From: Halichondria panicea
Lineage: Eukaryota > Porifera > Demospongiae > Suberitida > Halichondriidae
NCBI RefSeq assembly: GCF_963675165.1
Contig: NC_087390.1
Coordinates: forward strand, 3,486,001 to 3,550,000
Length of the DNA stretch: 64,000 nt
Direction: 5' to 3'
Shown in pieces: positions 34,439-46,654 of this stretch. The number at the start of each line of letters is the position of its first letter. The stretch's first letter is position 1. Below the pieces are notes generated by a model, which was not told the origin of the DNA, searched no databases, and was given only the letters and a program-made list of their open reading frames with translations. A program made the translations under genes and the position numbers.

Positions 34439-37400
34439 ATGTCTAGACATATGCCAACGGTGAATGGTCATGTGACCAGCCTCGTTCGCCCTGTGGGTCC
34501 GACCACAGACCTGACCAAGTGGAGATTGAGCAGTGTGAGAGGGAGACAAACATGGGTCTATGATGAAGAAGGCGTGTTCAAGAGGGAGGCGAACTTCATC
34601 GAGAAACATGCACTTGGACTAGACACTGTGAGTAGCTGTGTATAAATACTAGGATAAGATGCACTGGAGGGAACTGTTCCATTGGGAGAGGGAACAGGGG
34701 ATGTGCAGATGTGCAGATGTGTATTAAATGTGGAGTATTGAAGTAGAGGTTATCCTCTGATGATAATTATTGGCTTCATATTAAAACATCTTTCACTCAC
34801 AGGATAAAAAGTTATCAATTACTGTTTGACGCATTTGGACTCATAATAAAAATTTATCCACTCACCTCCCACATTAAGCAGCACTGCAGGTATTAATCAC
34901 GGCTGATAAAATCGTTACTTGGCTTTCAATTTTTCTACTACCCTAAGTCCAAGGTGTACTATTGGAATGCTGTGTGAAATCTTTGCTCATTATATGCATA
35001 TATATATCTACGTAGTCCATGCTGGCACCTATGCTGCCCAAAGCCTGTACACCCAAGGAGGCAGCAAAGAATGGGATGTTGTTTTACTCCAAGCTCCAAG
35101 CAGAGGATGGTCACTGGACGGGAGACTATGGTGGACCACTGTTTCTGATGGCAGGTGAGCCTGGCAAGAGAACTGTCAGTGTTACGTAAAGTACCGTATA
35201 ACGGGAAAATTTGGCACCGCCAATGCCAATACTAAAGCTAAGTGGCAGTGGAACGTCATTGACATAGTTATAGGCTCCGACGCCAAATTAAGAAACGCCT
35301 ATTAATTTTGTTTAAATACTTTATTCGCAAAGTATAACACTCCTTCAAGTTTTCCGATTATATGGGTATTGCGATACTGGAAAAGTTACTGACATATTGA
35401 GCTGTTAATTGACCTTTTTTTTTTAGTGTTGCTTGATATAATAATATTATAGTTTTGATGTCCACATGCGAATTGCTGTTTTTCCCTGTCTCACGACTAC
35501 AGGGTTGGTGATAGTATGTCACATGACTGACACACCTTTCAGTGAGGCCCAGCGATCAGAGATGGTCCGCTATCTAAGGAACGTGCAGAGGGAAGACGGA
35601 GGATGGGGGCTGTGAGTGTCTGCACTATTTACACATTAATTTTGATGCATCTTAATTACGTACATATAGACTTGTACATGTACATGTCATGACAGTGTGA
35701 TTTACTTTGCCAGAAAGAAGCCTGTTTTCTGTAATTACATGCATGGCCATCATGCTATTGTTCAGCTGTCTGCAGCACATGTATATTCCCAGGCAGATTT
35801 TAATAAGGAAAGGTACTGAACTAAAAAATAGTGTAATATCAGGAAAATGTCAGGGAAATGTGGCCGCTATTGTACGTACATGCTTTTGAGTAAGAATGGT
35901 GGAGATAGTGGTGAATAGTGAGCGATAGTGCACGAGGGAAAAGGGGGGATGGTGGGGGATGATGGGGGATGATGGGAGAGAGTGTGGGGGATTATATATG
36001 AGAGTGGTGGAGAGTATAGTAATGTCAAGTTCCAATTCTCAATGATAATTATTATAATTACGTTCGTCCACCAACAGACACATTTGTGGCAAATCTACTG
36101 TGTTTGGTACTGTTTTGAACTACGTCACTCTGCGACTTTTGGGAGTGAGTAGAGATGACCCGGATGTAGTCAGGGCTCGCTCCCTCCTCCACACACTGGG
36201 TGGTGCTGTGAGTATTCCCTCCTGGGGGAAATTCTGGCTCTCTGTTCTTAACGTCTACCACTGGGACGGTGTCAATTCTCTTCTACCAGAGCTCTGGTGA
36301 GTAGACTATAATTCTCTATAATTATTATGCTGTAGGTATACGTACGTACTTGCAAGTTAAATTATTCTTTGACAACCAACTTAATATTGTTCTCTAATAA
36401 TTACAGGTTACTGCCCACTTTTATTCCCATCCACCCTTCGAACTGGTGGTGTCACTGTCGCCAGGTAATGGTATTTGTTTGTATCCGACAGCGCGCTACA
36501 TACATAATGTATACATACATGTACTTATAATTATGCACACCACTATAATTGTACGTAACATCATGCATGCATGTATATACTGAACAATACCCTTCAAGAA
36601 GAAGGTGTATTTACCATACCCATATAAGGCTTACTTTACCTTATTTACTGGTGTGCTCTTGTAGTAGACATTAGGGGATTAAGACATTAATTATGCGACT
36701 GTATTCTTGGCTTTCCAGGTGTACCTGCCCATGGGCTACTGCTATGCTCACAGGATAAGAGCTGAGCCCACCAGATTAATACAGGAGCTGAGAGAGGTGG
36801 GTATATCCATCTTCTGGAGCGTCCAGTCATTTATTGATAGGCGATCCTCGTGAATTCTAAACAAAATTGATTGTACCTGTACCAGTCCGTACGTACCTTT
36901 GTGTCAGTATAAGCTACTAACTTAACTTGCTGATCACTACATGCATGCAACTGATACTTGTTTTGCAGGAGCTGTACACTACTCCGTACGACAGCATTAA
37001 CTGGCCTGCCCAGAGGGGCAACATTGCCCCAGGCGACATCTTCTCTCCCCATAGCAAAACTCTAGACTTCACTCTGGGTGAGCATGGTTGAATCCGACAA
37101 CTGTGATGTTCTAGTTACATGGACCATTCACTTCACGAGTTTATAATTATATACACTGTATTCACTTTACAACCATAAAAACAAGTTTGTGCTCGATCAC
37201 GTATGCACTAGTTTTTAGATGCATGCACGTGGTATTGAAACATGTAGTAGCCTACCTAGTGTTTGGTAGTATGGTTTTTACTTCAGCTTCCTCTCCACAT
37301 GCTTTCTCTAGGTGTGGCCAACCTTTACGAACGGTTTTCCATTGGCTACCTACGGTCGTGGGCAACCAGTGAATGTCTGAAGCAGATCAAAGGAGACGAC

Positions 37401-40400
37401 CAGTTTACCAATTGCATCAGCATTGGGCCAGTGAGTTCATGCAACCTGTATATATAGAATAATACAAGAATCTATCCGTTCAGCTTATTATCTAAGGTCG
37501 GAAATGAATTCTGCCATCATTCGATTACTGTAACACTAAACTTTCAATATCATTTAGTGTGTGGCCACTTAAATTAATGCAGATCTCCAAAGTGATTCAG
37601 ATGCTAGTGCGATGGCATGCTGACGGTCCTGACTCGGCCAGGTTCAAGGAGCATGCCAGCAGAGTACCTGACTACCTATGGTGAGCCAATCGTAAAGAGA
37701 TACATGTACGTAATTATATACACCTGACCAGCATGTACAGTTATAGTGCCAGCGCTTATCATTGCTCTTTTCTGCAGGATTGGATTGGATGGCATGAAAA
37801 TGCAGGTACGTACTTGTGCAGTATCAGCTGTGTAGGTATATATAATTAACCCCACCCATAGGGAACAAATGGATCTCAACTATGGGACAGTGCGTTCGCA
37901 ACTCAAGCATTTATTGAAGTAAGTTTTTTCTATTATACACAACTCGTCCCCACGCCCACTTTGGATCCTTATTGGTTGAAGAAAAAGGCTGTGTAGGAGG
38001 CTAGCACAAGAAATAGACGCATTATTGTTTGTCTTAGGCAAATGTAATCTACATATCGGGTATATATTATACATGTACTTGTTGCATCAGCTTGAATAAC
38101 TGTGTTCCAGGCAAGTGCGTATGAGGATGATGACTTCTCTGAGAATATGAAGGCAGTGTTTCGGTTCCTTAAAGGCACTCAGGTATGGTACTACAGATTT
38201 CTGCCTACATATAACTTGGTGCTATTTCCATAACGTACATTCAATATAATTATTGGTATGCAGATTCCCGACAACCCTCCCGACTACAAGAAATACTACA
38301 GGCACATGAACAAAGTGAGTTTATGGGCATGCATAGATGGCGTTAAGAATCAAATCAGCGTACACCTGCAAGACATTATGTCTTTTCAATCCTATATTAA
38401 GTATGCATGTACGTATAACTTAATATGCATGCTAGGTGTTTACTAGCTGGCGCTACTGTAGGTATGCCTGACAAGATACACACACACGAGATCATGCATA
38501 CTTTGCTTGTATACAGGGGGCATTTCCATTCAGTACAGTTGAGTGTGGCTGGCATGTGTCCGACTGCACAGCCGAAGGTCTCAAGTCAGTCATGCTACTG
38601 CAGGAGAAGTGCAGGTTAGTCTTATTTAAGATTATCAGCAGCTAATTGTGATGAATCGAGTCACTATTTTGCATAGTCTTTACTGAAAATTTGATTTTGG
38701 CATAATTATAGTAGCGGAATAATTATCTTACAATAGTTGCAGACATTCCTTTCTTTTCTACTACCTCCCCCCCCCACTATCAAGCACTCTTTCACCTTTA
38801 TTCCCCACGATCCCCCACTCTCTCCCCCTTTCTATCCACTCATTACACGGAGGTTTGAAGATTGCATTTCTATTATTTAGGCAGTCAGCTCTTAAATATT
38901 GATGATGCTCAGGCAATGCCATGATTACTACCAAGGCACATGTAGCACATAGTACGTATTTTTGTACGCTATAATTTTTCTCTTCATTGACAAGCTTTTA
39001 ATTATTTACGCATACTCTGTGTGTCTTATACTGTACGACCTGTCATCTCATTCAGCTACCTGGGAGATTCTATAGAAGATGATAGACTCTTTGATTGTGT
39101 CAATGTGGTGAGTGCATTTGTCCCAACTGCTTCAAAGTACATGCACAGTCATATATACTCACATTTTTTCTTTACTGTTTTCAAATAATTATTATCTTTG
39201 CCTATAAAGATCACTTTTGGTACATGTACATTATGGCACATAACTGTACCGTTAATTGGACTCATTTTCAATATGTATATAGTTGCTGAGCATGCAGAAC
39301 AGCAATGGTGGCTACTCCTCATACGAGACTAAACGAGCAGGGGCAGTGGTGGAGTTACTCAACCCTGCAGAGGTGTTTGGGGACATCATGGTGGACTACA
39401 CATATGTGGAGTGCACGTCAGCTGTCGTGCAAGCTCTTAAACACTTCTCAGACCAGTTTCCAACTCACAGGACACAGGAGATTGAGTGGGTCTAATTTTA
39501 TTGTTCTCCAAAACTACTTCTTTTTTGCTGGGACTACTCAATACCGTTCTGTCCATAATACGTCAACTTGTTACTTAGGCCGCTTTTTCGTTCATATACT
39601 GCAGCAATTATTACAGATAATAAGTTTTGTACTATTTTTGATGCCTATAATTTGTACAAAATAATCGTAATTACATACATACTCTGTATTTGTGCCTTAC
39701 ATGCATTTCAATACAGTTTGTGCCTAAGGAGAGGGCTGCGCTATGTTCTCAGCATTCAGAAACCAGACGGCTCATGGGAGGGGTAAGTTTATTGCACAAA
39801 ATGCATACATGTGTACTACATGCACGCTCTGCAGATGCTGGGGGGTTTGCTTCACCTACGGTACATGGTTCGGACTGGAAGCACTTGCTTGCATGGGAAG
39901 GAGATATGATTTGGGGTGAGTGTGTCATCAGTTTGGTAGGAGATCTGGATGTGGTAGATCTGGCGTATGTGTGGGGGTATGTACATGCATGTATTACATA
40001 ATTATTGTTACCACATGTATTGACCATGCTACGCCCTGGGTATTTCGTACTCTATGCCGTCACATTTTTATAAAGTATGTACTATCATTTTGTAGGACTG
40101 CTGGAGATGAAGTGAAGAAAGCTTGTGACTTTCTTTTGTCCAAGCAGAAAAGTGATGGAGGCTGGGGAGAGGACTTCAGTGTGAGTTGATGGTTAAATGT
40201 CACTTTTAACTGAGTTAACTGTGAATCTGATCTAAAGAGTGATTTAATTAGCACTTTCCGTGCCGGGTCGCCTAAGAGAGATTAAGGCTCCATGCACACA
40301 GTAATATTTATAATTATCACACTTATTATAATGTACAGTTTACGTACATACGTATGTATAGGATTCCTGAAACGTTGTTACATACATGTCAATATAAATT

Positions 40401-41163
40401 ATCTTCCCTAAATTTAAAGTAATGGCCACCATTATTTGTGGGGATGGCCACCATTATTTGTGGGGATGGCCCCCAGATGAACAATCATGTAGCATTCTGA
40501 GTCTAATAGTGTAACTATAGAGAACTATCTGGGCGAAGAAACATCATTGCACTAATTTTCCCAGTCATGTGAGCAGCGGGTGTATGTGGAGACAGAGTCC
40601 TCTGAGGTAGTCAACACCTGCTGGGCTCTACTTGGACTCATGGCTGTCAGGTAAGTAGGCTCAACACTCATACAGTTTTTAAAAATTAGACTTCTGTGAG
40701 AGTGCTTGTTCACTATAACTATTATTATGACTCTGGTACATCTTTTCAGATATCCTGACCCCAGTGTCATAGCCAAAGGCATCAAGGTTAGTGGAATGGA
40801 ATAAAAGCTTGTACTGCTTTAGTATTAGTTCAGCTAAGATGTGTAACACGCATGATGGTACATACTTTTGTGTGTGTCAAACCCTCTCTATAATAATAGG
40901 TGGTAATGAGCCGACAGCTCTCTAATGGGGACTGGAAACAGGTACGTTTATACTCGGCACACAAATATATTGGATCTATCAACTATTATAATAATTTTGT
41001 TTGTATCTCTCATACTCTATGCCCCTTCTATCAGGAAGGAGTGAAAGGTGTGTTCAACAAGACATGTGCCATAACGTACACCAGCTACCGAAATGTGTTT
41101 CCCATCTGGACCCTGGGACGCTTTTCACGTCTCTATCCGGACATTGACTGCAGTGAAATATAA
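34439..41163 (+). CDS. LSS: Lanosterol synthase (oxidosqualene cyclase)
   Basis: Twenty-three exons: 34439-34627, 35016-35154, 35503-35611, 36078-36296, 36407-36464, 36719-36796, 36969-37077, 37312-37430, 37583-37680, 37778-37805, 37862-37918, 38111-38182, 38264-38314, 38517-38614, 39056-39107, 39283-39485, 39717-39782, 39835-39915, 40096-40180, 40565-40650, 40750-40786, 40900-40941, 41035-41163. 2205 nt, 734 aa (human 732). It cyclises (S)-2,3-oxidosqualene at the ER membrane. Seen: [19 protein letters not shown]-type repeats ([28 protein letters not shown]); catalytic VSDCTAE with the proton-donor Asp458; end [19 protein letters not shown]. Val456, two residues before that Asp, is the lanosterol-type residue (cycloartenol synthases have Ile), so lanosterol is the predicted product. 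A 5' untranslated exon may exist; the first ATG after the acceptor at 34431 is used. Confidence 0.96.
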
Positions 41164-41508
41164 CTCTTTCTATAGTGTGCCATTTATTGGTAACCTGTAT
41201 TTTCATCCAATGTTTTAACTGCATATTATTGTATATTATACTACACATGACTTTTATTACAGTATATACAGTAGTGAAAAAGCGCGCAGTGGGCACAAAA
41301 AAAGTTGTTGAAAAATTATGTTACTGTGCATGAATTCTCGGCTATGTGTAATAAATAGCTTATATATACACATGTACGTACAATTATTATGTCTGTACCA
41401 TAATTATATATTCATAGCATTATAATTGATAGACACAATAATTGAAGATGAAAAAGCTAGTGAAATAAGAATGTAAACTGCAACAGGTAGGTAGGTATAG
41501 AAAGAATA
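41164..41508. other. Convergent spacer LSS / TrpC
   Basis: 345 bp between two converging stop codons. AT-rich, with AATAAA-like words on both strands, as expected of facing polyadenylation regions. Confidence 0.4.
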
Positions 41509-42261
41509 TCAAGTATCACCGATCATTTCTCTGATCATAATCCTCGGGTCAGCACTTGTGACTAGAGCCTCTCCTACTAGCACTGCATCAAACCCCGCCT
41601 CATACATCCGTCGAGCATCTGCCACACTCCTCACACCTGACTCCGCCACTCGCACACACTCACGAGGGATGCTGTTAACTGATTGTTCCGAAGTTGCTAA
41701 ATCCACTTTAAAACTTTTTAAGTCACGATTGTTGATACCAATTATCTTTGCTCCAGCAGTCATGGCCAATTCAATTTCTTGTTGGTTATGCACCTCGACT
41801 AGTGCATCCATTCCTTGCTTGTAACACAATTCTATAAATTCCTTCAATCTGTCCCCGAGTACTCGTACAATAAGCAATACTGCATCTGCTCCAATGGCTA
41901 CAGCTTGTGAAATCTGTACTGGATCGATAATAAACTCTTTCTGAAGAACTGGAATTTCTACTCCTTTTTTAATAGTTACAAGGTCTTCAATAGTTCCTCC
42001 AAATCCTTCTTCATCAGTGAGAACAGAAATAGCTGCTGCACCTCCAGATTCATATTCCTTGGCAAGTGAGAGAGCATTCAGATTGACGTTGATATCTCCT
42101 TTAGAGGGTGACTTTCTCTTGATCTCACCGATCACAGATAGTCCTGGTTTTTGGAGAGCTTTCAAGAAAGAATTTGAGTTAGTTTTCTCTTGGTATGGCA
42201 CACATATCCCCTTTATTTCTTCTTTCTTTCTAGAAATGATCTTCTCAAGAAAATTGTCCAT
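41509..42261 (-). CDS. trpC: Indole-3-glycerol-phosphate synthase, bacterial type, intronless
   Basis: One 250 aa exon, the full length of a monofunctional bacterial TrpC. It closes the indole ring: carboxyphenylamino-deoxyribulose phosphate to indole-3-glycerol phosphate, the fourth step of tryptophan synthesis. Family motifs appear in order on the TIM barrel: GEIKRKSPSKGD (E46, K48), ISVLTDEEGFGG, PVLQKEFIIDP (K108), GADAVLLIVRVL, ALVEVH (E156), IIGINNRDLKSF (N177/N178), VAESGV (E207, S208) and AVLVGEALV. These are the catalytic and phosphate-binding residues of the family, so it looks active. No targeting sequence is visible. Animals generally lack tryptophan synthesis, and no other trp gene is in the window. 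It sits tightly between LSS and a MORN2-like gene (start to start 177 bp), both intron-rich, so contamination is unlikely and horizontal transfer is the simplest reading. Confidence 0.93.
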   Translation of the reverse strand: MDNFLEKIISRKKEEIKGICVPYQEKTNSNSFLKALQKPGLSVIGEIKRKSPSKGDINVNLNALSLAKEYESGGAAAISVLTDEEGFGGTIEDLVTIKKGVEIPVLQKEFIIDPVQISQAVAIGADAVLLIVRVLGDRLKEFIELCYKQGMDALVEVHNQQEIELAMTAGAKIIGINNRDLKSFKVDLATSEQSVNSIPRECVRVAESGVRSVADARRMYEAGFDAVLVGEALVTSADPRIMIREMIGDT

Positions 42262-42438
42262 TTTCCATCGAAAAATTATTGGTAAAGGTCACCTACTCTA
42301 AAAAAGAGGTAGGGCCTAGGGTGTGTTGTCATAGACACCGTACCGTACCACAGGCCAGCTTTCTTACGACACGTACCTACGTACTTTGGAACAGAGCAGT
42401 GTCAGTCACACAGTACAGTAGATCTACAGACAGCTATT
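42262..42438. promoter_or_regulatory. Short divergent promoter, TrpC / MORN2-like
   Basis: Only 177 bp separate the two ATGs, so the transferred gene very probably uses an existing bidirectional animal promoter. No TATA box was placed. Confidence 0.45.
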
Positions 42439-45400
42439 ATGCCAGGTACGTATGCTATGGAGTCGTAAATTAGTAGCGATATAGACTCGCAAGCCGTCAC
42501 TGTTGCGCGGCAAACAGTAGACTTGTCAAACTCCGTGTAGAGACTCGTGTTTGCACAGTAATCAGCATACCATAATTTATAGCAGGAAATTTTTGCGTTT
42601 TCAAGGGCAGAGCAGTAACGCGAAAATTAAAACCGGGATAAACTCCCGCGCACTGGTATTTTCACATGCAAAGCTATTAGTTGGTGTGGTTTCCTGGCAT
42701 TGAACCACAAATATTAGAACCCACGAAAATGTTTGCTGAGGGCTCTGGATCCAAATAGCGAAAATGTTCACCCCCTTTTCTTGCTAGAATACCAGTGATC
42801 ATTGTAGATTAGATCTGTGTAGTCTAGCTCATCTTAATACTCAGCTTGCAACTTCCAAGGAAGTATGGTTTAAAGCGGCACACATCACAGGATATATAAA
42901 AATTATGCTTACAATCAATTTACATAGCATGCGGAATAGCAGACCATCTAGTTGTTGACTTTTTTGAAGCTGAAGAGCAAGATGACTTCATGCATTCTAC
43001 TATGTACCATACTTTTTATAGCAGAAATGTTCGCATTTCAATGCCAGGAACCACACCCACCAGTAGGTTTCCATGTGAAATGCGAGTGCGTGGGAGTTTA
43101 ATTTTAATTTTCGCGCTAACTGTCTGCCCTCGAAAAACGCTAAATTTTGCACCTCACAAAAATTTCCCGTATGTCATTATAGTTATGCCTCGAGGCGTAG
43201 CCGCACGAGGGATACGGTAAAGCTGACTGTGTGTGTGTCTGTCTGTGTGTGTGTGTGTGTATTCCAGCTATAACTGCTCAACGGTTACAATGCGACGAAA
43301 ACTAACAGCTTCTATAGGCTTCTAGCCACGTTCTCTTGGATTTTGATTCGTGGATTAGCAAACTAAAGCTTCTTTCTCGAGTTATGGCTAGTTTGACTCA
43401 CATTGAAGGCTGTTGCAGTCTCTTCAGAATCTTTCATAGCATCATCTGTCCGCACAAACTTTCTATTCAACATATGAGTTAGCCTTGCACTAAAGCGCTA
43501 GCTTTTTGTTAGCTACAATACTCAGAAAATATCTGTTAAAACAGCTAGCTAGCAGTACAGTAGCCATTTGTAAAATTGATCTCTTTGGACACACCCTTTA
43601 ATTATTCCTGTGGATGTAATGCGCATGCGCGCTCATTCCCCATGTGTGAGAAAATAATATCCAAGATCCAGATCCAGATCCTCCTGGCAGAATCATCTTT
43701 GTCTTGAGGGCCTGGTAAGCCACAAAACACTACCATATAACAATATAGATAACAATATGCATGTACACAGGTCTTTTCTTCTTAGATATTATATACACTG
43801 AACTACAGATCCTGGAAGAATCAATTTTCTTCTTTCTTGATGTCCTGGTAAGCCACATAATACAAAAAATAATAACTTACAATAGATGCATGTAAATAAG
43901 TCTTTTCTTCTCAGTGACTTTATATAGATAAGCTAACTTTAATATAAAATTCATTATAGATAACACTCTAATACTTTTGAGCGAAAGCAAAAACATGGCG
44001 AGAGGCATTAGCACAGCGCCAGCTTGAACACTAGTTGATATAGCAACCATGACCAGAAAGCTACACTGATTGGGCTTTGTTGACCTTTTTTTAGTAAAAA
44101 TGTTTCTGTCCCTAACACTTCATAAATTAATCATATAATTATGGTATATACATACATAATTATTATAATTATACATTTTTACCGTATCTTGTTAACAGGA
44201 AAGTCTCAGGCCAAGCAGCATGAATCAAAAGCTGGAGGTGAGGTCATTTGTGTGCCGTCATTGTGTATGGTAACGCTAGTTGCTAACAATTACACAATTA
44301 CATGACTGTACGTGCAGGCACTAAGAAGCTGACGGACAGTTATATATTCCCTGATGGTGAAAAATACGGTAAGAGGATGATGTAATTGTTGTGGGATGTG
44401 TGTTGAAATGCAGAATCACATGCAATCACTTGGTGAATAGGAATCTAACTCTAAGAGCATACATGTATCAGTCATTCAATCGAAATAATATAGTCTCTAG
44501 TACTACGTAGGTTCATGCTGTTCCAACTGCATACTTATGTACGTTGGTATATAGCTTTTTCGAGTTTCTACAATCAATAGGTCAACCAGCACTATCTTTA
44601 GCATGAAACTACTCTGGCTTTTCCGTTGTTATACCTTGTGACTGCTACAAGTATATAGACTAGAGGATGAGTACCTCCTATACACTTCATTTCCCCAGTT
44701 GGAGAGTATGTTGACTACGGCAATGGTGTGATTGAGAGGAACGGTGAGGGTACACACAGCTTTTCCAGTGGACTAGTGTACAAGGGAACCTGGAGCAAAG
44801 ACAAAATGAATGGAACTGGTACAATACAATATTACTGATTGAAGTGCATGAAAGTGCAACGGTGTACATGTTATGTGTACTAACATGATGCTTATGATAC
44901 TTGCTCAAGATAATTTTATATGATTACTAACAAAGTATCAATTAATGCTGTCGTCTCTGTTTCAACTAGTCATTCTCTCTGTTTCTTCAGGTGAGCTGAT
45001 TCATCCCAATGACTGCACATACAAGGTGTACAATACTACTCACTGTAGCTACAAGGAAGATCTAGACACTGCACAGTGCAGGAAATTTGTAACGAAATGC
45101 ACTCCCGCATGATCAACCCATTAAATTAATAACAACATCTGTGGTTCCTATGAGATTCTGGCATACTGATACTGATTTGACTGTTAGTGTACGCTGATTT
45201 ATACAACTATATAGGGCACATTTGTTGAGAATGAGTACCATGGCAGTGGTGTATTTCAGTGGCCAGATGGATCTATGTTCACTGGACAATTCACCAGCAA
45301 CAGGTACAGTGGGACGATAATCTCTGCTGTGCACCTATGCAAGCTAATAACATTCCATGAAAAGTGTTGTATAACAAATCATCTGTACATGTTGCAACGA

Positions 45401-46169
45401 ACCCCCAGCATATAAAGTGCAAAGGCCATGCCCAAGAACAATTGGGGTGTGCACAAAATTAATAACCCGTCAACAAAATCTATCATACTTACATGTACGT
45501 ACGTCACCACCTAATTGGTTAACAGCTGTAGGATAACATACAGCCCCAGGGCATGCACAGATTTCAAGGTGTTTTCATCATTAATTGCCCAAGAAAAGTA
45601 AGTAAACAGAAATGAGCCATGCTTGACGGTACTAAGACTCTAAAGCGACGGCAGAACCACGGAAGCTGCTCTATAACAAGGTGGCTAAGGCCTCCATAGG
45701 CCAATGGGTGGTTTAGATACATTCTGACGAGAAGAGCTTGCAACTGCAGCAAGGGACGTCAAACACAATGCTTGGACCTAGAGCATCTGTAGAAGAAGTT
45801 GTGTTGCTTAATTAGCTTTTTGACGGCTACAAAATCCGGCTAGTCGTTTTTTTGCGGTATGCATCGTGCATTGAGTGTTGCTAGGAGAGGTCCTTTTATA
45901 GAGCTGCGGTCACATGGTATAAGTCAGATATACCACACCTACTCGGAGATAAGCACCCTGTATATCCTCCTCGTATAGGTGTGGTATATCCTAAAAGTTC
46001 GTTTTAAAGGCTTAAAATTTGGTGTGTTACTCTGTATTAATTCAGCCATAATGTGCTATCCTTTTGTAGGATTAGTGGCAATGGTGAATTTAAGGACAGT
46101 GCAGGGAGAACCTGGATTGGAGAGTGTTCTATGGACTCTAAGACTCTACTAAATCTAAAACTGTCATAA
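42439..46169 (+). CDS. MORN-repeat protein, MORN2-like
   Basis: Seven exons: 42439-42445, 44199-44237, 44318-44368, 44699-44818, 44991-45025, 45215-45303, 46070-46169; 441 nt, 146 aa. The first exon codes only MP plus one base. MORN units are visible: YIFPDGEKYGEYVDY, GTHSFSSGLVYKGTWSKDKMNGTG, FVENEYHGSGVFQWPDGSMFTGQF and ISGNGEFKDSAGRTWIGEC, ending LLNLKLS, similar to the LKLKLHM end of MORN2 from memory. MORN repeats are short beta hairpins that bind membranes or scaffold proteins; MORN2 is linked to LC3-associated phagocytosis and sperm biology in vertebrates. Orthology is tentative because of the extra N-terminal repeats. If the fifth exon is not spliced at 45025, the frame reads on about 30 codons to a TGA near 45112, a possible alternative end. 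Introns carry Family A and TA-target MITE copies. Confidence 0.83.
42446..44198. repeat. MORN2-like intron 1, filled with MITE and Family A copies
   Basis: Two related TATAGCAGGAAATTTTTGCG-type elements at about 42575-42790 and 43005-43175, a partial Family A copy at 43184-43600 (entry TATGCCTCGAGGCGTAGCCG) and a block at 43680-44010 shared with 22640-22930. Confidence 0.6.
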
Positions 46170-46654
46170 TTGATTTATGTACAATCATGTAAACCTTTAA
46201 CAGGTAATTAAAATTATTATTTTTGGTGTGTCACCTACTCCACTGATACCGTACATATTTTGTACCTGTCTATATAATTATATTTAAGTGGCCTGTATAT
46301 AACGAGGATATAGAGTAACCTCCAAATTAGATGCAACCCTCTAAATATGCGACACCAGGACTTCAACATAATTTTTAAAGTAACGACCGTTGGTTTCGTA
46401 ATTATTTTTAAGTGTCGCCTTAAATCATGCTTCGTTCAAATAAGTATGGTAGTCCGACTGGCTCAATAAGTACGGTAACCTCACCCCAGCTAGCATAATA
46501 TAATGTTATTGAAATACAAAAGTCATGATCATGTTGATCGATGAATACGCACCAGAGTCCATAAAATAAAATTAAACTAAACTATAATTATGCAAGGGTA
46601 TAATAATTATTATATAAACACAGATGACATTAAAACAAGTAGTGACATGTTAGG
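46170..46654. other. Convergent spacer, MORN2-like / SRCR copy A
   Basis: The two stop codons face each other. Partly similar to 56492-56922 because of the segmental duplication. No gene. Confidence 0.5.

Noticed and set aside
34439-41163. Cycloartenol synthase
   Set aside because: The residue two before the catalytic Asp is Val, not Ile, and the protein follows the animal LSS sequence throughout.
41509-42261. TrpC as bacterial contamination of the assembly
   Set aside because: It lies within 350 bp of the last LSS exon and 180 bp of the first MORN2-like exon, and its base composition resembles its surroundings. Only long reads could fully exclude a misjoin.
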